Assembly (NCBI RefSeq): GCF_022012305.1
Contig: NZ_JAKLTM010000002.1
Coordinates: 682,001 to 746,000, forward strand
Origin: Ramlibacter paludis
GTDB taxonomy: Bacteria; Pseudomonadota; Gammaproteobacteria; Burkholderiales; Burkholderiaceae_C
Direction of reading: 5' to 3'
Length of the DNA: 64,000 bases
The translations under genes and the position numbers were made by a program. Positions 31,922 through 40,336 of the stretch are shown here, piece by piece; positions within the stretch are counted from its first letter, which is position 1; the number at the start of each line of letters is the position of its first letter. The notes under the pieces are model-generated. The model did not search any database. It had not been told where the DNA came from and was given only the letters and a program-made list of their open reading frames with translations.

Positions 31922-33453
31922 GCGCTTCGCGCGAACAGCATGCGCACCGCGTTGAACACCCAGGCCTTGGCCCGCTGCACCATGGCCTTGAAGGGCTTGA
32001 CGTACAGCAGGATCGTGAAGATCGTCACCGCCGCAAAGGCCATCGCGATCGGCCGCGTGAAGAAGGGCAGGATGCTGCCGTCCGACAGCACCAGGCCGCG
32101 GCGCAGGCTCTTGTCCAGGAGGTGGCCCAGCACCAGGCCCAGCACCAGCGGCGCCATCTCGTAGCCGCGGCGGCGCAGGAAGAAGGCGCCGATGCCGATC
32201 GCCAGCATCATCCAGATGTCGAACAGGCGCGATGCGGTGGCGAATGCGCCCACCGTGCACAGCAGGAACACGATGGGCATCAGGATGCTGCGCCGGACCT
32301 TCAGCACGTGCAGCAGCGGCCGCACCCCGAACAGGCCGAACAGCAGGATCGCGATCGAGGCCAGCGTGGTCATCGCGACCACGTGGTAGACGAACTGCGG
32401 GTTCTGGATCATCAGCATCGGGCCCGGCTGCACGCCGTGGATGATCATGGCGGCCATCAGCACCGCCGACGGCGCCGAGCCCGGGATGCCCAGCGCGAGG
32501 CAGGGAATGATGTGGCCCGGAATCGAGGACATGTCGCCGGTCTCGGCCGCCATCAGGCCGTCGATCGAGCCCTTGCCGAATTTCTCCGGCTCCTTGCTCG
32601 CGGCCTTGGCCGCAGCGTACGACATCCAGGCGCCGGCGTCCTCGCCCACGCCGGGCAGCAGGCCCGTCATCACGCCGATGATCCCCGAGCGCAGTACGGT
32701 CCAGCGGTACTGGATGATTTCCTTCCAGCGCGGCAGCACCGAGTCCTTCAGGTCCGCGATCTTGCGTTCCACCGGGTCGGCCAGCGTCGTCAGCACCTCG
32801 GCGAGGCCGAAGGCGCCGACCAGCGCGGGGATCAGCGCGATGCCGCCCGCGAGTTCGTCCCAATCGAAGGTGAAGCGGTTGTAGGCATAGAGCGTCTCCT
32901 GTCCGACCTGGGCGAGGAAGAGGCCCAGCAGGCCCATCAGCCAGCCCTTGAGCGGATCGCCGCCGACGATGCTGCCGGAGAGCGTCACGCCGAACAGCGC
33001 GAGCCAGAAGAATTCGAAGGCGCCGAACTGCAGCGCGACCTCCGCCAGCAGCGGCGTGAAAAGCGCCAGGCAGACCACGCCGATCAGCGTGCTGACGAAG
33101 GCGCCCGAGGTGGCGATGCCGATCGCGCGGCCGGCCTGGCCCTGCAGCGCCAGCGCGTAGCCGTCGGCGCACGACGCCGCGTTGGCCGCGGTGCCGGGGA
33201 TGTTCAGCAGGATCGCCGTGCGCGAGCCGCCGTACAGGGCGCCGACGTAGGAGCAGATCAGCACCAGGATCGCATCGTTGGCACTGAGCTTGATGGTCAG
33301 CGTCGTCAGCAGCGCGATCGCCAGCGTGGCCGACAGCCCGGGCAGGATGCCCATCACGATGCCCACGAAGGCCCCGCCCAGCCCATAGAGCAGGGTCATG
33401 GGGTTCATGAAGCTCCAGTAGGCGGAGCCGAGGTCTTGCAGTCCTTGCAGCAT
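31918..33453 (-). CDS. tctA: tripartite tricarboxylate transporter large permease
   Basis: 511 residues, about 12 TM helices. TctA signatures: GILPGLSATLAIALL, YVGALYGGSRTAILLNIPG, and the second half GVGEDAGAWMSYAAAKAAS with IPCLALGIPGSAPSAVLM and GPMLMIQNP. It forms the channel of a TTT carrier driven by an ion gradient for carboxylates. Second-last transport gene of the operon, 7 bases after tctB and overlapping the isomerase gene by 4 bases. Confidence 0.92.
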   Translation of the reverse strand: MLQGLQDLGSAYWSFMNPMTLLYGLGGAFVGIVMGILPGLSATLAIALLTTLTIKLSANDAILVLICSYVGALYGGSRTAILLNIPGTAANAASCADGYALALQGQAGRAIGIATSGAFVSTLIGVVCLALFTPLLAEVALQFGAFEFFWLALFGVTLSGSIVGGDPLKGWLMGLLGLFLAQVGQETLYAYNRFTFDWDELAGGIALIPALVGAFGLAEVLTTLADPVERKIADLKDSVLPRWKEIIQYRWTVLRSGIIGVMTGLLPGVGEDAGAWMSYAAAKAASKEPEKFGKGSIDGLMAAETGDMSSIPGHIIPCLALGIPGSAPSAVLMAAMIIHGVQPGPMLMIQNPQFVYHVVAMTTLASIAILLFGLFGVRPLLHVLKVRRSILMPIVFLLCTVGAFATASRLFDIWMMLAIGIGAFFLRRRGYEMAPLVLGLVLGHLLDKSLRRGLVLSDGSILPFFTRPIAMAFAAVTIFTILLYVKPFKAMVQRAKAWVFNAVRMLFARSA

Positions 33454-33460
33454 GGAGGAA

Positions 33461-33982
33461 TCAGGGCAGGCGGACGAGGAACAGCTTCTCGAAGGTGAGC
33501 CAGGTGATGACGGAGGACAGCACGCCGATCAGCAGCGCGTTGATCCACGCTTTGGCGTCCAGGCGGCGCTCCTCGGGCTCGCGGCTCAGGCGGCGGAAGA
33601 TGAGGATAGAGGCGGTGACGTAGACCGACGAGGCGATCCAGAACGGAATGCCGTGGCCCACCAGCACGATGCCGTAGCCGCAGCACAGCGCGATGGCGAT
33701 CCAGACACGCTTGCGCGTCTCGCGGTCCTCGGCGCTGGCCGGGGGCAAGGGCTGCGACAGAGCGCCGCGCCGCAGGCTGCGCACGCCCAGCACGGCGCCG
33801 AGCAGGATCATCGCGATGCCCAACAGGCCCGGCAGCAGTCCCGGCACGGTGACCGGGTTGATGTTCTGCCGCTCCAGCCGGTCCATGGTGATGGAGCCCA
33901 CCAGCACCGCGATGCCGAAGGCTATCCAGCCGGCCGCGTCCTTGAGGTCGGCGCGCGCAGGCGCCAGCTCGGCATCGTTCAT
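33461..33982 (-). CDS. tctB: tripartite tricarboxylate transporter small permease
   Basis: 173 residues, four TM helices (about 15-32, 45-62, 88-120, 137-160), with the family-type start AAGWIAFGIAVLVGSITMDRLE. Small membrane subunit of the TTT carrier. It starts 10 bases after the tctC stop, consistent with one operon. Confidence 0.88.
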   Translation of the reverse strand: MNDAELAPARADLKDAAGWIAFGIAVLVGSITMDRLERQNINPVTVPGLLPGLLGIAMILLGAVLGVRSLRRGALSQPLPPASAEDRETRKRVWIAIALCCGYGIVLVGHGIPFWIASSVYVTASILIFRRLSREPEERRLDAKAWINALLIGVLSSVITWLTFEKLFLVRLP

Positions 33983-33992
33983 CCGCGTGGCC

Positions 33993-35003
33993 TCAGGGCT
34001 TGGGGATGCCCACGGTGTCCGGAGCGACCTTGGTCTTGCCGCTCGCGTGCAGGTTCCAGGCGTTGGCCTGCACGGCGGGCCAGACGGCCTTCTGCGCGTC
34101 TTCGCCGGCCAGCGGGTTGAACAGCGCGCCGCGGCTGGTGGCGTACTTCTTCAGCGCCTCGCTCTTGACGATCTGCTCGCGCCAGATCTTCTCGACGGTC
34201 TTCACCACGTCGTCGGGCACGCCCTTGGGAATGAAGATGCCGAAGTAGTTGGCCGGCGCGTGGAAGCCGGGCAGCGTGGCGGACAGCGGCGGGATGGTGC
34301 CGTAGCCTTCCAGCTCCAGGGCCTTGTCGCTCACGGTGGCCAGCGGACGCAGGCGCTTGCCGCGGATCATGTCGGCCTGCTCCACGGCCAGCTGCGTGGT
34401 GAGGTCGGCTTCGCCGGCGACGGTGGCGACCACCGCGGGATTGCCGCCGTCGTAGGAAACTTCCTTGTACTTCACGCCGGTGGCCTTGACGATCTCGTCC
34501 ATCGCGGCGTGCGCGGCGGAGGTCACGCCCGCCGTGGCCACGCTGATCTGGCCGGGGCGCTTCTTCATGTCCTCGATCAGCTCCCTGGCATCCTTCCACG
34601 GGCGCTGCGGATTGACGCCGATCACCTGGATGTTGGCGACGTTCAGGAACAGGTGCCAGTCCTTGATGCTGGTGTTGACCGAGCCGAGCGACTGGTAGGC
34701 GCCCAGGTCCTGCGCGGCGCCGGCCGTCCAGGTGTAGCCGTCCTTCGGCGCGTCCAGCGCGCTCTTGGTGCCGATGGCGCCGGAAGCGCCGGGCTGGTTG
34801 ACGATGACGATGGTCTGGCCCAGGGCCTTCTCCATTTCGGCCGCGGCCACGCGCGTGACCTGGTCGGTAGAACCGCCGGCGGCCCAGGGCACGATCAGGT
34901 TGATGGGGCGGCTGGGCTTCCAGTTCTGCGCGGCGGCCGGCGCGGCAAGCGCGAATGCGGCGGCAGCGGCCAGGGCGGTTTGCAGGAGAAGGCGCTTTTG
35001 CAT
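33993..35003 (-). CDS. tctC: Bug-family (TctC) tripartite tricarboxylate transporter binding protein
   Basis: 336 residues. Sec signal peptide (1-25, APAAAQ) and the Bug signature blocks PINLIVPWAAGGSTDQVTR, NQPGASGAIGTKSAL, DGYTW and VATAGVTSAAH. It binds a carboxylate in the periplasm with the two-lobed Venus-flytrap fold. First gene of tctC-tctB-tctA-isomerase-dehydratase, so this Bug protein is dedicated to the adjacent permease, unlike the orphan Bug protein at 49 kb. GGAG lies 7 bases upstream of the ATG. Confidence 0.9.
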   Translation of the reverse strand: MQKRLLLQTALAAAAAFALAAPAAAQNWKPSRPINLIVPWAAGGSTDQVTRVAAAEMEKALGQTIVIVNQPGASGAIGTKSALDAPKDGYTWTAGAAQDLGAYQSLGSVNTSIKDWHLFLNVANIQVIGVNPQRPWKDARELIEDMKKRPGQISVATAGVTSAAHAAMDEIVKATGVKYKEVSYDGGNPAVVATVAGEADLTTQLAVEQADMIRGKRLRPLATVSDKALELEGYGTIPPLSATLPGFHAPANYFGIFIPKGVPDDVVKTVEKIWREQIVKSEALKKYATSRGALFNPLAGEDAQKAVWPAVQANAWNLHASGKTKVAPDTVGIPKP

Positions 35004-35094
35004 GGGGTGTCTCCGGTTTAATTCCCTAAACGGTTAATTGAGTCAATGTACGGGGCAGAGGCGGAGGATGTCAACGCGGGTTGCCCTCATATCC

Positions 35095-35175
35095 GTCATC
35101 CCCGCGAAGGCGGGGATCCAGGGCTTTCGTGCCGCGAATGCGGAAGCTCTGGATTCCCGCCTTCGCGGGAATGAC
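35095..35175. repeat. REP-like palindromic repeat downstream of the DapA-like gene
   Basis: Two 27-base arms (35095-35121 and 35149-35175) form an inverted repeat with two mismatches, each arm containing its own small palindrome CCCGCGAAGGCGGG. Sequences of the type TTCCCGCCTTCGCGGGAATGAC are common dispersed intergenic repeats in betaproteobacteria. It lies 4 bases past the DapA-like stop and may end transcription before tctC. Confidence 0.75.
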
Positions 35176-35179
35176 GAAA

Positions 35180-36247
35180 CTACGCGAGCCAACGCTCCCT
35201 GTTCTCCGCCACGAACGCATCGTCCGTGAGATGCGGGTAATCACGCGCCACCCGCGTCAAGGCTTCGGCTTGGCCCGCGCTCAATCCCTCGGCCGGATCG
35301 AGGCACCACGTCCCTTCCAGCAAGCCCTGCCTGCGCAGGATCTCGTGGCAGCCCGCGATGCAGCCATGGAAGTCGTGCGCCACGTCGAACAGTGCCGCAT
35401 TGCAATCGGTGACCTGGCTGTCCAGCGCCAGCAGGTCCAGCGGCGCGCTGCCCAGCTCCACCGCGCGGTGGATGCGATCGAGCAGTTGCACCGCCGCGCG
35501 CGTCCACACGCTCCAGTGCCCCAGCAGGCCACCCTGGATGCGCACGGTCACCGGCGCGCCGTCGCGCATGAAAGTGAACGGCGCCAGCAGGTCCAGCACG
35601 ATGTGGTCGTCGTTGCCCGTGTAGAGCGTGACACGCTCCTCCGCGCCTGCCGCCACCACGCCGCGGATCACGTCCAGCGTGCGGTAGCGGTGGAAGGGCG
35701 CCATCTTGATGGCCACCACGTTGTCGATTTCGGCGAAGCGCCGCCAGAAGGACATCGGCAGGTGGATGCCGCCCACCGCCGGCTGCAGGTAGAAGCCCAC
35801 CAGCGGCATCGCCTCGGCAACCGCGGCGCAGTGCGCGACCAGCTCGTCTTCGCTCGCGCCCTTCAGCGCAGCGAGGCTCAGGAGGCCCGCGTGGTAGCCG
35901 AGGCCCTGCGCGATGCGCGCCTCCTTGACGGCCTGCTCCGTCCTGCCCGCAAGGCCCGCCACCATGAACAGCGGCCGGCGCCCGCCCAGGGGCTCCCACT
36001 CGCGCGCCGTGCGCATCGCGAGCTCCAGCACCGGTTCGTAGAGGCCGACCTCGCGGATCGCGAACTGCGTGGAATGCACGCCGACCGCGACGCCACCGGC
36101 GCCGGCATCGAGGTAGTAGCGCGTCATCGCGCGCTGGCGGCGCACGTCGAGCTTGCGCTGGGCATCCAGCGCCAGCAGGTGCGCGGGAATCGCTGCGCCG
36201 CGGCGCAGCACGGCGAGGCTGTCGGCCGGGATCTGCGTGCGGTGCAT
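35180..36247 (-). CDS. DapA-like (dihydrodipicolinate synthase family) aldolase/dehydratase
   Basis: 355 residues, longer than typical DapA (about 295). Landmarks of the class I aldolase barrel: FYLQPAVGG with Y153, and the Schiff-base lysine K181 in NVVAIKMAPFHRYRT. The usual GTTGE phosphate/carboxylate loop reads GVHSTQF, so the substrate is not that of true DapA; keto-deoxy-sugar-acid dehydratases or aldolases are likelier. It begins one base after the epimerase-like gene stop (TGACATG), so the two are co-translated. Together with the downstream tct operon the genes suggest a sugar-acid pathway. Confidence 0.8.
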   Translation of the reverse strand: MHRTQIPADSLAVLRRGAAIPAHLLALDAQRKLDVRRQRAMTRYYLDAGAGGVAVGVHSTQFAIREVGLYEPVLELAMRTAREWEPLGGRRPLFMVAGLAGRTEQAVKEARIAQGLGYHAGLLSLAALKGASEDELVAHCAAVAEAMPLVGFYLQPAVGGIHLPMSFWRRFAEIDNVVAIKMAPFHRYRTLDVIRGVVAAGAEERVTLYTGNDDHIVLDLLAPFTFMRDGAPVTVRIQGGLLGHWSVWTRAAVQLLDRIHRAVELGSAPLDLLALDSQVTDCNAALFDVAHDFHGCIAGCHEILRRQGLLEGTWCLDPAEGLSAGQAEALTRVARDYPHLTDDAFVAENRERWLA

Positions 36248-36248
36248 G

Positions 36249-37271
36249 TCAGTACTTTCCGTCGCGGGCTTCGTAGTGCGTCGGCTTGCCGAGCGTGGCG
36301 CCGCCGCGCTGCACCCAGTCGGCCGTCCAGTCCAGCATGCGCTCCAGCGGCACCTGCGGCGGCCCGAACAGGCGGAAAGCTTCGCTGCAATCGACCAGCC
36401 AGGCCGTGGGCGCTTCCGTGCCGGTGAGGACCGGCGCGACGCCCAGGCGTTCGCCCAGTGCCTGCGCCACCTGGCGGATGCTCACCTTCGGTCCACTGAG
36501 GTTCAAGGGCGTGGTCGGCGTCGTGCAGTGCGCCAGCGTGCGCAGCGCCCAGTCGTTGGCCTCGCCCTGCCAGATGATGTTGGCGTGCCCCATCGCGAGG
36601 TCGATCGGCTCGCGCGCCAGCACCTTGCGGGCCACGTCGTGCAGCACGCCGTAGCGCATGTCGATCGCATACGACAGGCGCAGCAGGCGGCCGGGCGTCT
36701 GCTTCTCGTGCGAGAAGTGCTGGAACAGGCGTTCGCGCGCCACGCAGGAGTTGGCGTATTCGCCCGAGGGCGCGGTCGGCGGCTGGTCTTCGGTCGCGCC
36801 GTCGCCCGCCGTGGACACGAAGGGATAGACGCAGGCGGTGGAGAACGCCACGATGCGCGAAGTGGCGAAGCGCTCGGCCACCAGCGCCGGCACGTGCGCG
36901 TTCATCGCCCACGTCAGCCACTCGCTGCCGGTGGAGCCGAACTTGCGGCCGGCCATGAAGACGATGCTGGCGGCATCGGGCAGGCGCGCCAGCGCTTCGC
37001 GCGACAGCAGGTCGGCGGCGATGCACTCGACGCCCCAGCTTTCCAGGCGCTGCTGCAAACCCGGCTCGGAGAAGCGCGCGACGCCGATCACGCGACGGGC
37101 GGGATCGGCGCGCTTGGCCATGCGCGCCAGCGTCGGCCCCATCTTGCCGCCCACGCCGAGGATCATCAGGTCGCCGGGCGAACGCGCCAAGGCTGCTTGC
37201 AGTTCCGGCGACGGCCGGCTCATCAGCTCTTTGAGCGCCTCGAGGTCGGCAATGCGGTCGGGCAGGTCCAT
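36249..37271 (-). CDS. NAD-dependent epimerase/dehydratase-like protein with Cys in place of the catalytic Lys
   Basis: 340 residues. Extended-SDR Rossmann fold with GVGGKMG (39-45) for the dinucleotide and FSTACVYPF after strand 5. The catalytic YxxxK reads Y172-ANS-C176, so the conserved lysine is a cysteine. The enzyme may have changed chemistry or a structural role. Family members oxidise or epimerise nucleotide sugars and sugar acids. It is the first gene of the epimerase/DapA-like unit, and an 18-bp perfect palindrome lies 24 bases before its ATG. Confidence 0.8.
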   Translation of the reverse strand: MDLPDRIADLEALKELMSRPSPELQAALARSPGDLMILGVGGKMGPTLARMAKRADPARRVIGVARFSEPGLQQRLESWGVECIAADLLSREALARLPDAASIVFMAGRKFGSTGSEWLTWAMNAHVPALVAERFATSRIVAFSTACVYPFVSTAGDGATEDQPPTAPSGEYANSCVARERLFQHFSHEKQTPGRLLRLSYAIDMRYGVLHDVARKVLAREPIDLAMGHANIIWQGEANDWALRTLAHCTTPTTPLNLSGPKVSIRQVAQALGERLGVAPVLTGTEAPTAWLVDCSEAFRLFGPPQVPLERMLDWTADWVQRGGATLGKPTHYEARDGKY

Positions 37272-37294
37272 GGCTTCTCCTGGGAAGCCGCACT

Positions 37295-37312
37295 ATTCAC
37301 CGGATGGTGAAT
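37295..37312. promoter_or_regulatory. operator-like palindrome ATTCACC-N4-GGTGAAT
   Basis: Perfect 7-bp arms separated by GGAT, placed 24 bases upstream of the epimerase-like gene and 21 bases from the ybaL stop. Size and position fit a GntR- or IclR-type repressor site controlling the catabolic unit. No such regulator gene is nearby, so the binding protein is unknown. Confidence 0.4.
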
Positions 37313-37332
37313 TGATGCAATGCGGTGGAACC

Positions 37333-39018
37333 CTAGACCGCGCAACGCTCCAGCACGTGCCGCGTCATGGCATGCGCCAGCTCGGTCTCGCCGACGAACA
37401 CCTTGCCCACCACTTCCTGCTCCAGCCGCCGCGCCTCGTCCTCGTTGTGCGAGCGCACGACGATCTCGATGCCGGGGTTCAGCAGGCGCGCATTGGCGGC
37501 CATCTTGCGCACGTCCAGCGTGTCGGGCGTGGCGATCACCAGCATGCGGGCGCGCGCGACGTGCGCCTGCACCAGCACCTCCGGCTCGCTGGCGTCGCCC
37601 GACACGGCCGGCACGCCCTGCTCGCGCAGGCGCGCGACGATCTCGCGGTTCTGCTCCGCCACCACGTAGGGAATGCCGTGCGCCTCCAGCGCTTCGGCCA
37701 GCTTGCGGCCCACGCGGCCATGGCCCACCAGCACCACCTGCCGGGCCAGGTACTTCTCGTCGGTGGTGATTGGCAGTTCGGCCAGCGGGTCGTCGCGCGC
37801 CGCGAGGTTGCGCGCCAGCTGCGAGCGGGCGAGCAGCCAGCGCTGCAGCGGCTGCAGGCCCTTGAAGAGCACGGGATTGATCGCGATCGAGATCAGCGCG
37901 CCGGCGACCACCAGGCTCTGCGCCTCGGGTGGCATGACGCCCAGCGACAGGCCCAGGCTGATCAGGATGAAGGAGAACTCGCCGATCTGCGCCAGGCTCG
38001 CCGACACCGTCAGCGCCGTGTGCAGCGGATAGCGCAGCAACAGCACCAGCAACGCGGCGGCGAGCGACTTGCCGACCACGATGATGGCGACGACCGCCAG
38101 CACGCGCAGCGGCTGGTCGACCAGGATGCCGGGATCGAACAGCATGCCGACGGAGACGAAGAACAGCACGGCGAAGGCGTCGCGCAGCGGCAAGGTCTCT
38201 TCGGCGGCGCGGTGGCTGAACTGCGACTCGCGCAGCACCATGCCGGCAAAGAAGGCGCCCAGCGCGAAGGACACCCCGAACAGGTGGGTGGCGCCGTAGG
38301 CGATGCTGACCGCCGCGGCCACCACGCACAGCGTGAACAGCTCGCGCGAGCCGACCTTCTGCACCTGCCACAGCAGCCAGGGGAACAGCCGGCGGCCGAC
38401 CACCAGCATCAGCGTGACGAACACGCCCACCTGCAGCAGCGTGACGGCGACGCTGCGCCACAGGCTGGTGCCTTCCGCCGGTCCCTTGCCCGTCATCACC
38501 GAGGCCAGCGGCGGCAGCAGCACGAGAACCAGCACCATCGCCAGGTCTTCGACCACCAGCCAGCCCACCGCCACCCGGCCATTGAAGCTTTCCACCAGGC
38601 CCAGGCTTTCCAGCGCGCGCAGCAGCACCACCGTGCTCGCGACCGAGAGCGCGAGGCCGAACACCAGCGCGGCCGGCAGGCTCCAGCCCCACAGCTTGGC
38701 GGCACCCACGCCCATGGCCGTGGCCACGAGGATCTGCACGATCGCACCGGGGATCGCGATCTTGCGCACCGCCAGCAGGTCGTTCAGCGAAAAGTGCAGG
38801 CCGACGCCGAACATCAGCAGCATCACGCCGATCTCGGCGAGCTGCGAAGCGATGTGGGTGTCGGCGACGAAGCCGGGCGTGAAGGGGCCGATCAGCACGC
38901 CGGCAAAGAGGTAGCCCACCAGCGCCGGCAGTTTCAGCCGCACGGCCAGGAAGCCGAAGACGAGGGCCAGGCCCAGGCCGGCTGCGATGGTGGTGATCAG
39001 CGGAAGGTCGTGGTCCAT
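37333..39018 (-). CDS. ybaL: YbaL-type monovalent cation:proton antiporter (CPA2) with TrkA-N domain
   Basis: 561 residues, close to E. coli YbaL (558). Twelve to thirteen TM helices (GYLFAGVLIGPFTPGF, LAEIGVMLLMFGVGLHFS, ALSVASTVVLLRALE, VGWLVVEDLAMVLVLVLLP) are followed by a cytosolic TrkA-N nucleotide-binding domain (VVLVGHGRVGRKLAEALE, DASEPEVL). It exchanges K+ for H+ across the inner membrane, gated by nucleotide or glutathione in the family. It stands between the catabolic block and the TRAP binding proteins and seems monocistronic. Confidence 0.88.
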   Translation of the reverse strand: MDHDLPLITTIAAGLGLALVFGFLAVRLKLPALVGYLFAGVLIGPFTPGFVADTHIASQLAEIGVMLLMFGVGLHFSLNDLLAVRKIAIPGAIVQILVATAMGVGAAKLWGWSLPAALVFGLALSVASTVVLLRALESLGLVESFNGRVAVGWLVVEDLAMVLVLVLLPPLASVMTGKGPAEGTSLWRSVAVTLLQVGVFVTLMLVVGRRLFPWLLWQVQKVGSRELFTLCVVAAAVSIAYGATHLFGVSFALGAFFAGMVLRESQFSHRAAEETLPLRDAFAVLFFVSVGMLFDPGILVDQPLRVLAVVAIIVVGKSLAAALLVLLLRYPLHTALTVSASLAQIGEFSFILISLGLSLGVMPPEAQSLVVAGALISIAINPVLFKGLQPLQRWLLARSQLARNLAARDDPLAELPITTDEKYLARQVVLVGHGRVGRKLAEALEAHGIPYVVAEQNREIVARLREQGVPAVSGDASEPEVLVQAHVARARMLVIATPDTLDVRKMAANARLLNPGIEIVVRSHNEDEARRLEQEVVGKVFVGETELAHAMTRHVLERCAV

Positions 39019-39048
39019 TGCGGACCACTTTACCCGACGCTTCCAGCT

Positions 39049-39070
39049 CGGCAGGCACTCGGGCCTGCCG
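39049..39070 (-). terminator. hairpin downstream of first TRAP binding-protein gene
   Basis: 8-bp perfect stem (CGGCAGGC / GCCTGCCG) with a 6-base loop and outer CTTCC/GGAAG pairing, 7 bases past the stop of the DctP-like gene. No T-tract follows, so termination is only moderately supported. Confidence 0.4.
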
Positions 39071-39076
39071 GAAGGC

Positions 39077-40159
39077 TTACAGCTTCACCGTGGTCAGGTA
39101 GCTGTCGTAGCGGTACTCGCTGAAGCGGCTCCACAGGATCTGGTCGCGCTGGAACGCGCGCATGTCCTGGTGGATCTTCTTGAACTCGGCCGACTTCGCC
39201 TCGTGCTCGGCGAAGACTTCCATCGAGGCCTTGAAGCCGGCGTCCATCACGTCCTTGGGGAAGGGCATGAGCTTGGTCTTGGCGGCGACCAGGCGCTTGA
39301 GCGCGGTGGGATTCACGGCGTCGTACTTGGCGGTCATGTCGCGGGCGGCGACCTTGGTGGCGGCCACCAGGATCTCCTTGTTCTCCGCCGACAGCGCGTC
39401 GAAGGCCTTGGTGTTCACGAAGAACTCCAGCTCGGCGCCGCCTTCCCACCAGCCGGGGTAGTAGTAGTACGGCGCGACCTTGTTGAAGCCCAGCTTCTCG
39501 TCGTCGTAGGGGCCGACGAACTCGGTGGCGTCCAGCGTGCCCTTCTCGAGCGCGGAGTAGACGTCGCCGGCCGGCATGTTCTGCGGCACCACGCCCAGCT
39601 TGGCCATCGCCTCGCCGAACAGGCCGCCGCCCATGCGCATCTTCAGGCCCTTGAGGTCGGCCACCGACTTGATCTCCTTGCGGTACCAGCCGCCCATCTG
39701 GGTGCCGGTGTTGCCGGAGCTGAAGCTGCGCATGTTGTAGTTGGCGTAGAACGCGTCCATCAGCTTGCGGCCGTTGCCGTGCTCCATCCAGGCGTCCATC
39801 TGGCGCGCGGTCAGGCCGAAGGGCACGGCGCAGCCGAAGGCGAAGATGGAGTCCTTGCCGGTGAAGTAGTAGGGCGCGGTCTGCGCCATTTCCAGCGAGC
39901 CGTTCTGCAGCGAGTCGACCACGGCGAAGGGAGGCATCAGCTCGCCGCCGGCGTGGGTTGAGATCTCGAACTTGCCGCCCGAAAGCTTCTTCACGGTCTC
40001 GGCCATCACCTGGGCGCTGCCGAAGATGGTGTCCAGGGACTTGGGGAAGCTGGAGGCGAGGCGCCAGCGCACGGCGGCCTGGGCGCGCACGGCGGGCGCG
40101 GCGCCCGCGGCCAGCACGCCGGCGACGCCCGCGTGCTTGAGGATGGAACGACGGTCCAT
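39077..40159 (-). CDS. TRAP transporter substrate-binding protein, TakP-like (copy 1)
   Basis: 360 residues from ATG 40159 (AGGAG 9 bases upstream). Tat-like leader MDRRSILKHAGVAGVLAAG ending VRAQA, then DctP/TakP blocks: WRLASSFPKSLDTIFGSAQ, GELMPPFAVVDSLQNGSLEMAQTAPYY, NTGTQMGGWYRKEI and PYYYYPGWWEGG. TakP-type proteins bind 2-oxo acids or related carboxylates with a sodium ion. One of three tandem paralogues and the most divergent. None has permease genes beside it; the only TRAP permease pair in the window is dctQM at 27 kb. Confidence 0.88.
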   Translation of the reverse strand: MDRRSILKHAGVAGVLAAGAAPAVRAQAAVRWRLASSFPKSLDTIFGSAQVMAETVKKLSGGKFEISTHAGGELMPPFAVVDSLQNGSLEMAQTAPYYFTGKDSIFAFGCAVPFGLTARQMDAWMEHGNGRKLMDAFYANYNMRSFSSGNTGTQMGGWYRKEIKSVADLKGLKMRMGGGLFGEAMAKLGVVPQNMPAGDVYSALEKGTLDATEFVGPYDDEKLGFNKVAPYYYYPGWWEGGAELEFFVNTKAFDALSAENKEILVAATKVAARDMTAKYDAVNPTALKRLVAAKTKLMPFPKDVMDAGFKASMEVFAEHEAKSAEFKKIHQDMRAFQRDQILWSRFSEYRYDSYLTTVKL

Positions 40160-40280
40160 GGATTCAGACTCCTGATGTGTCAAACGTTGCGCGGGAATGA
40201 TGCGCGCGCTTCCCGGGGGAAGCTTTCAGGATGCTGGCACCACGGCGGTGCGATGCAAGCGAAAACCGTGCACTTGAAAA

Positions 40281-40309
40281 CAAAACGCCGCACGGCGTGC
40301 GGCGTTTTG
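40281..40309. terminator. strong bidirectional intrinsic terminator
   Basis: Perfect 12-bp inverted repeat CAAAACGCCGCA / TGCGGCGTTTTG with a 5-base loop, giving A/T-tracts on both sides so it can work on either strand. It lies 28 bases past the stop of TRAP binding protein copy 2 and separates it from copy 1, so the copies are separate transcription units. Confidence 0.8.
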
Positions 40310-40336
40310 CATGAGCAGCGTCGCTCAGGTCATCGC

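Noticed and set aside
35018..35046. Promoter-like TTGACT-N17-AATTAA on the minus strand before tctC
   Set aside because: The implied transcription start would fall on or inside the ribosome-binding site of tctC, and the -10 match is poor.
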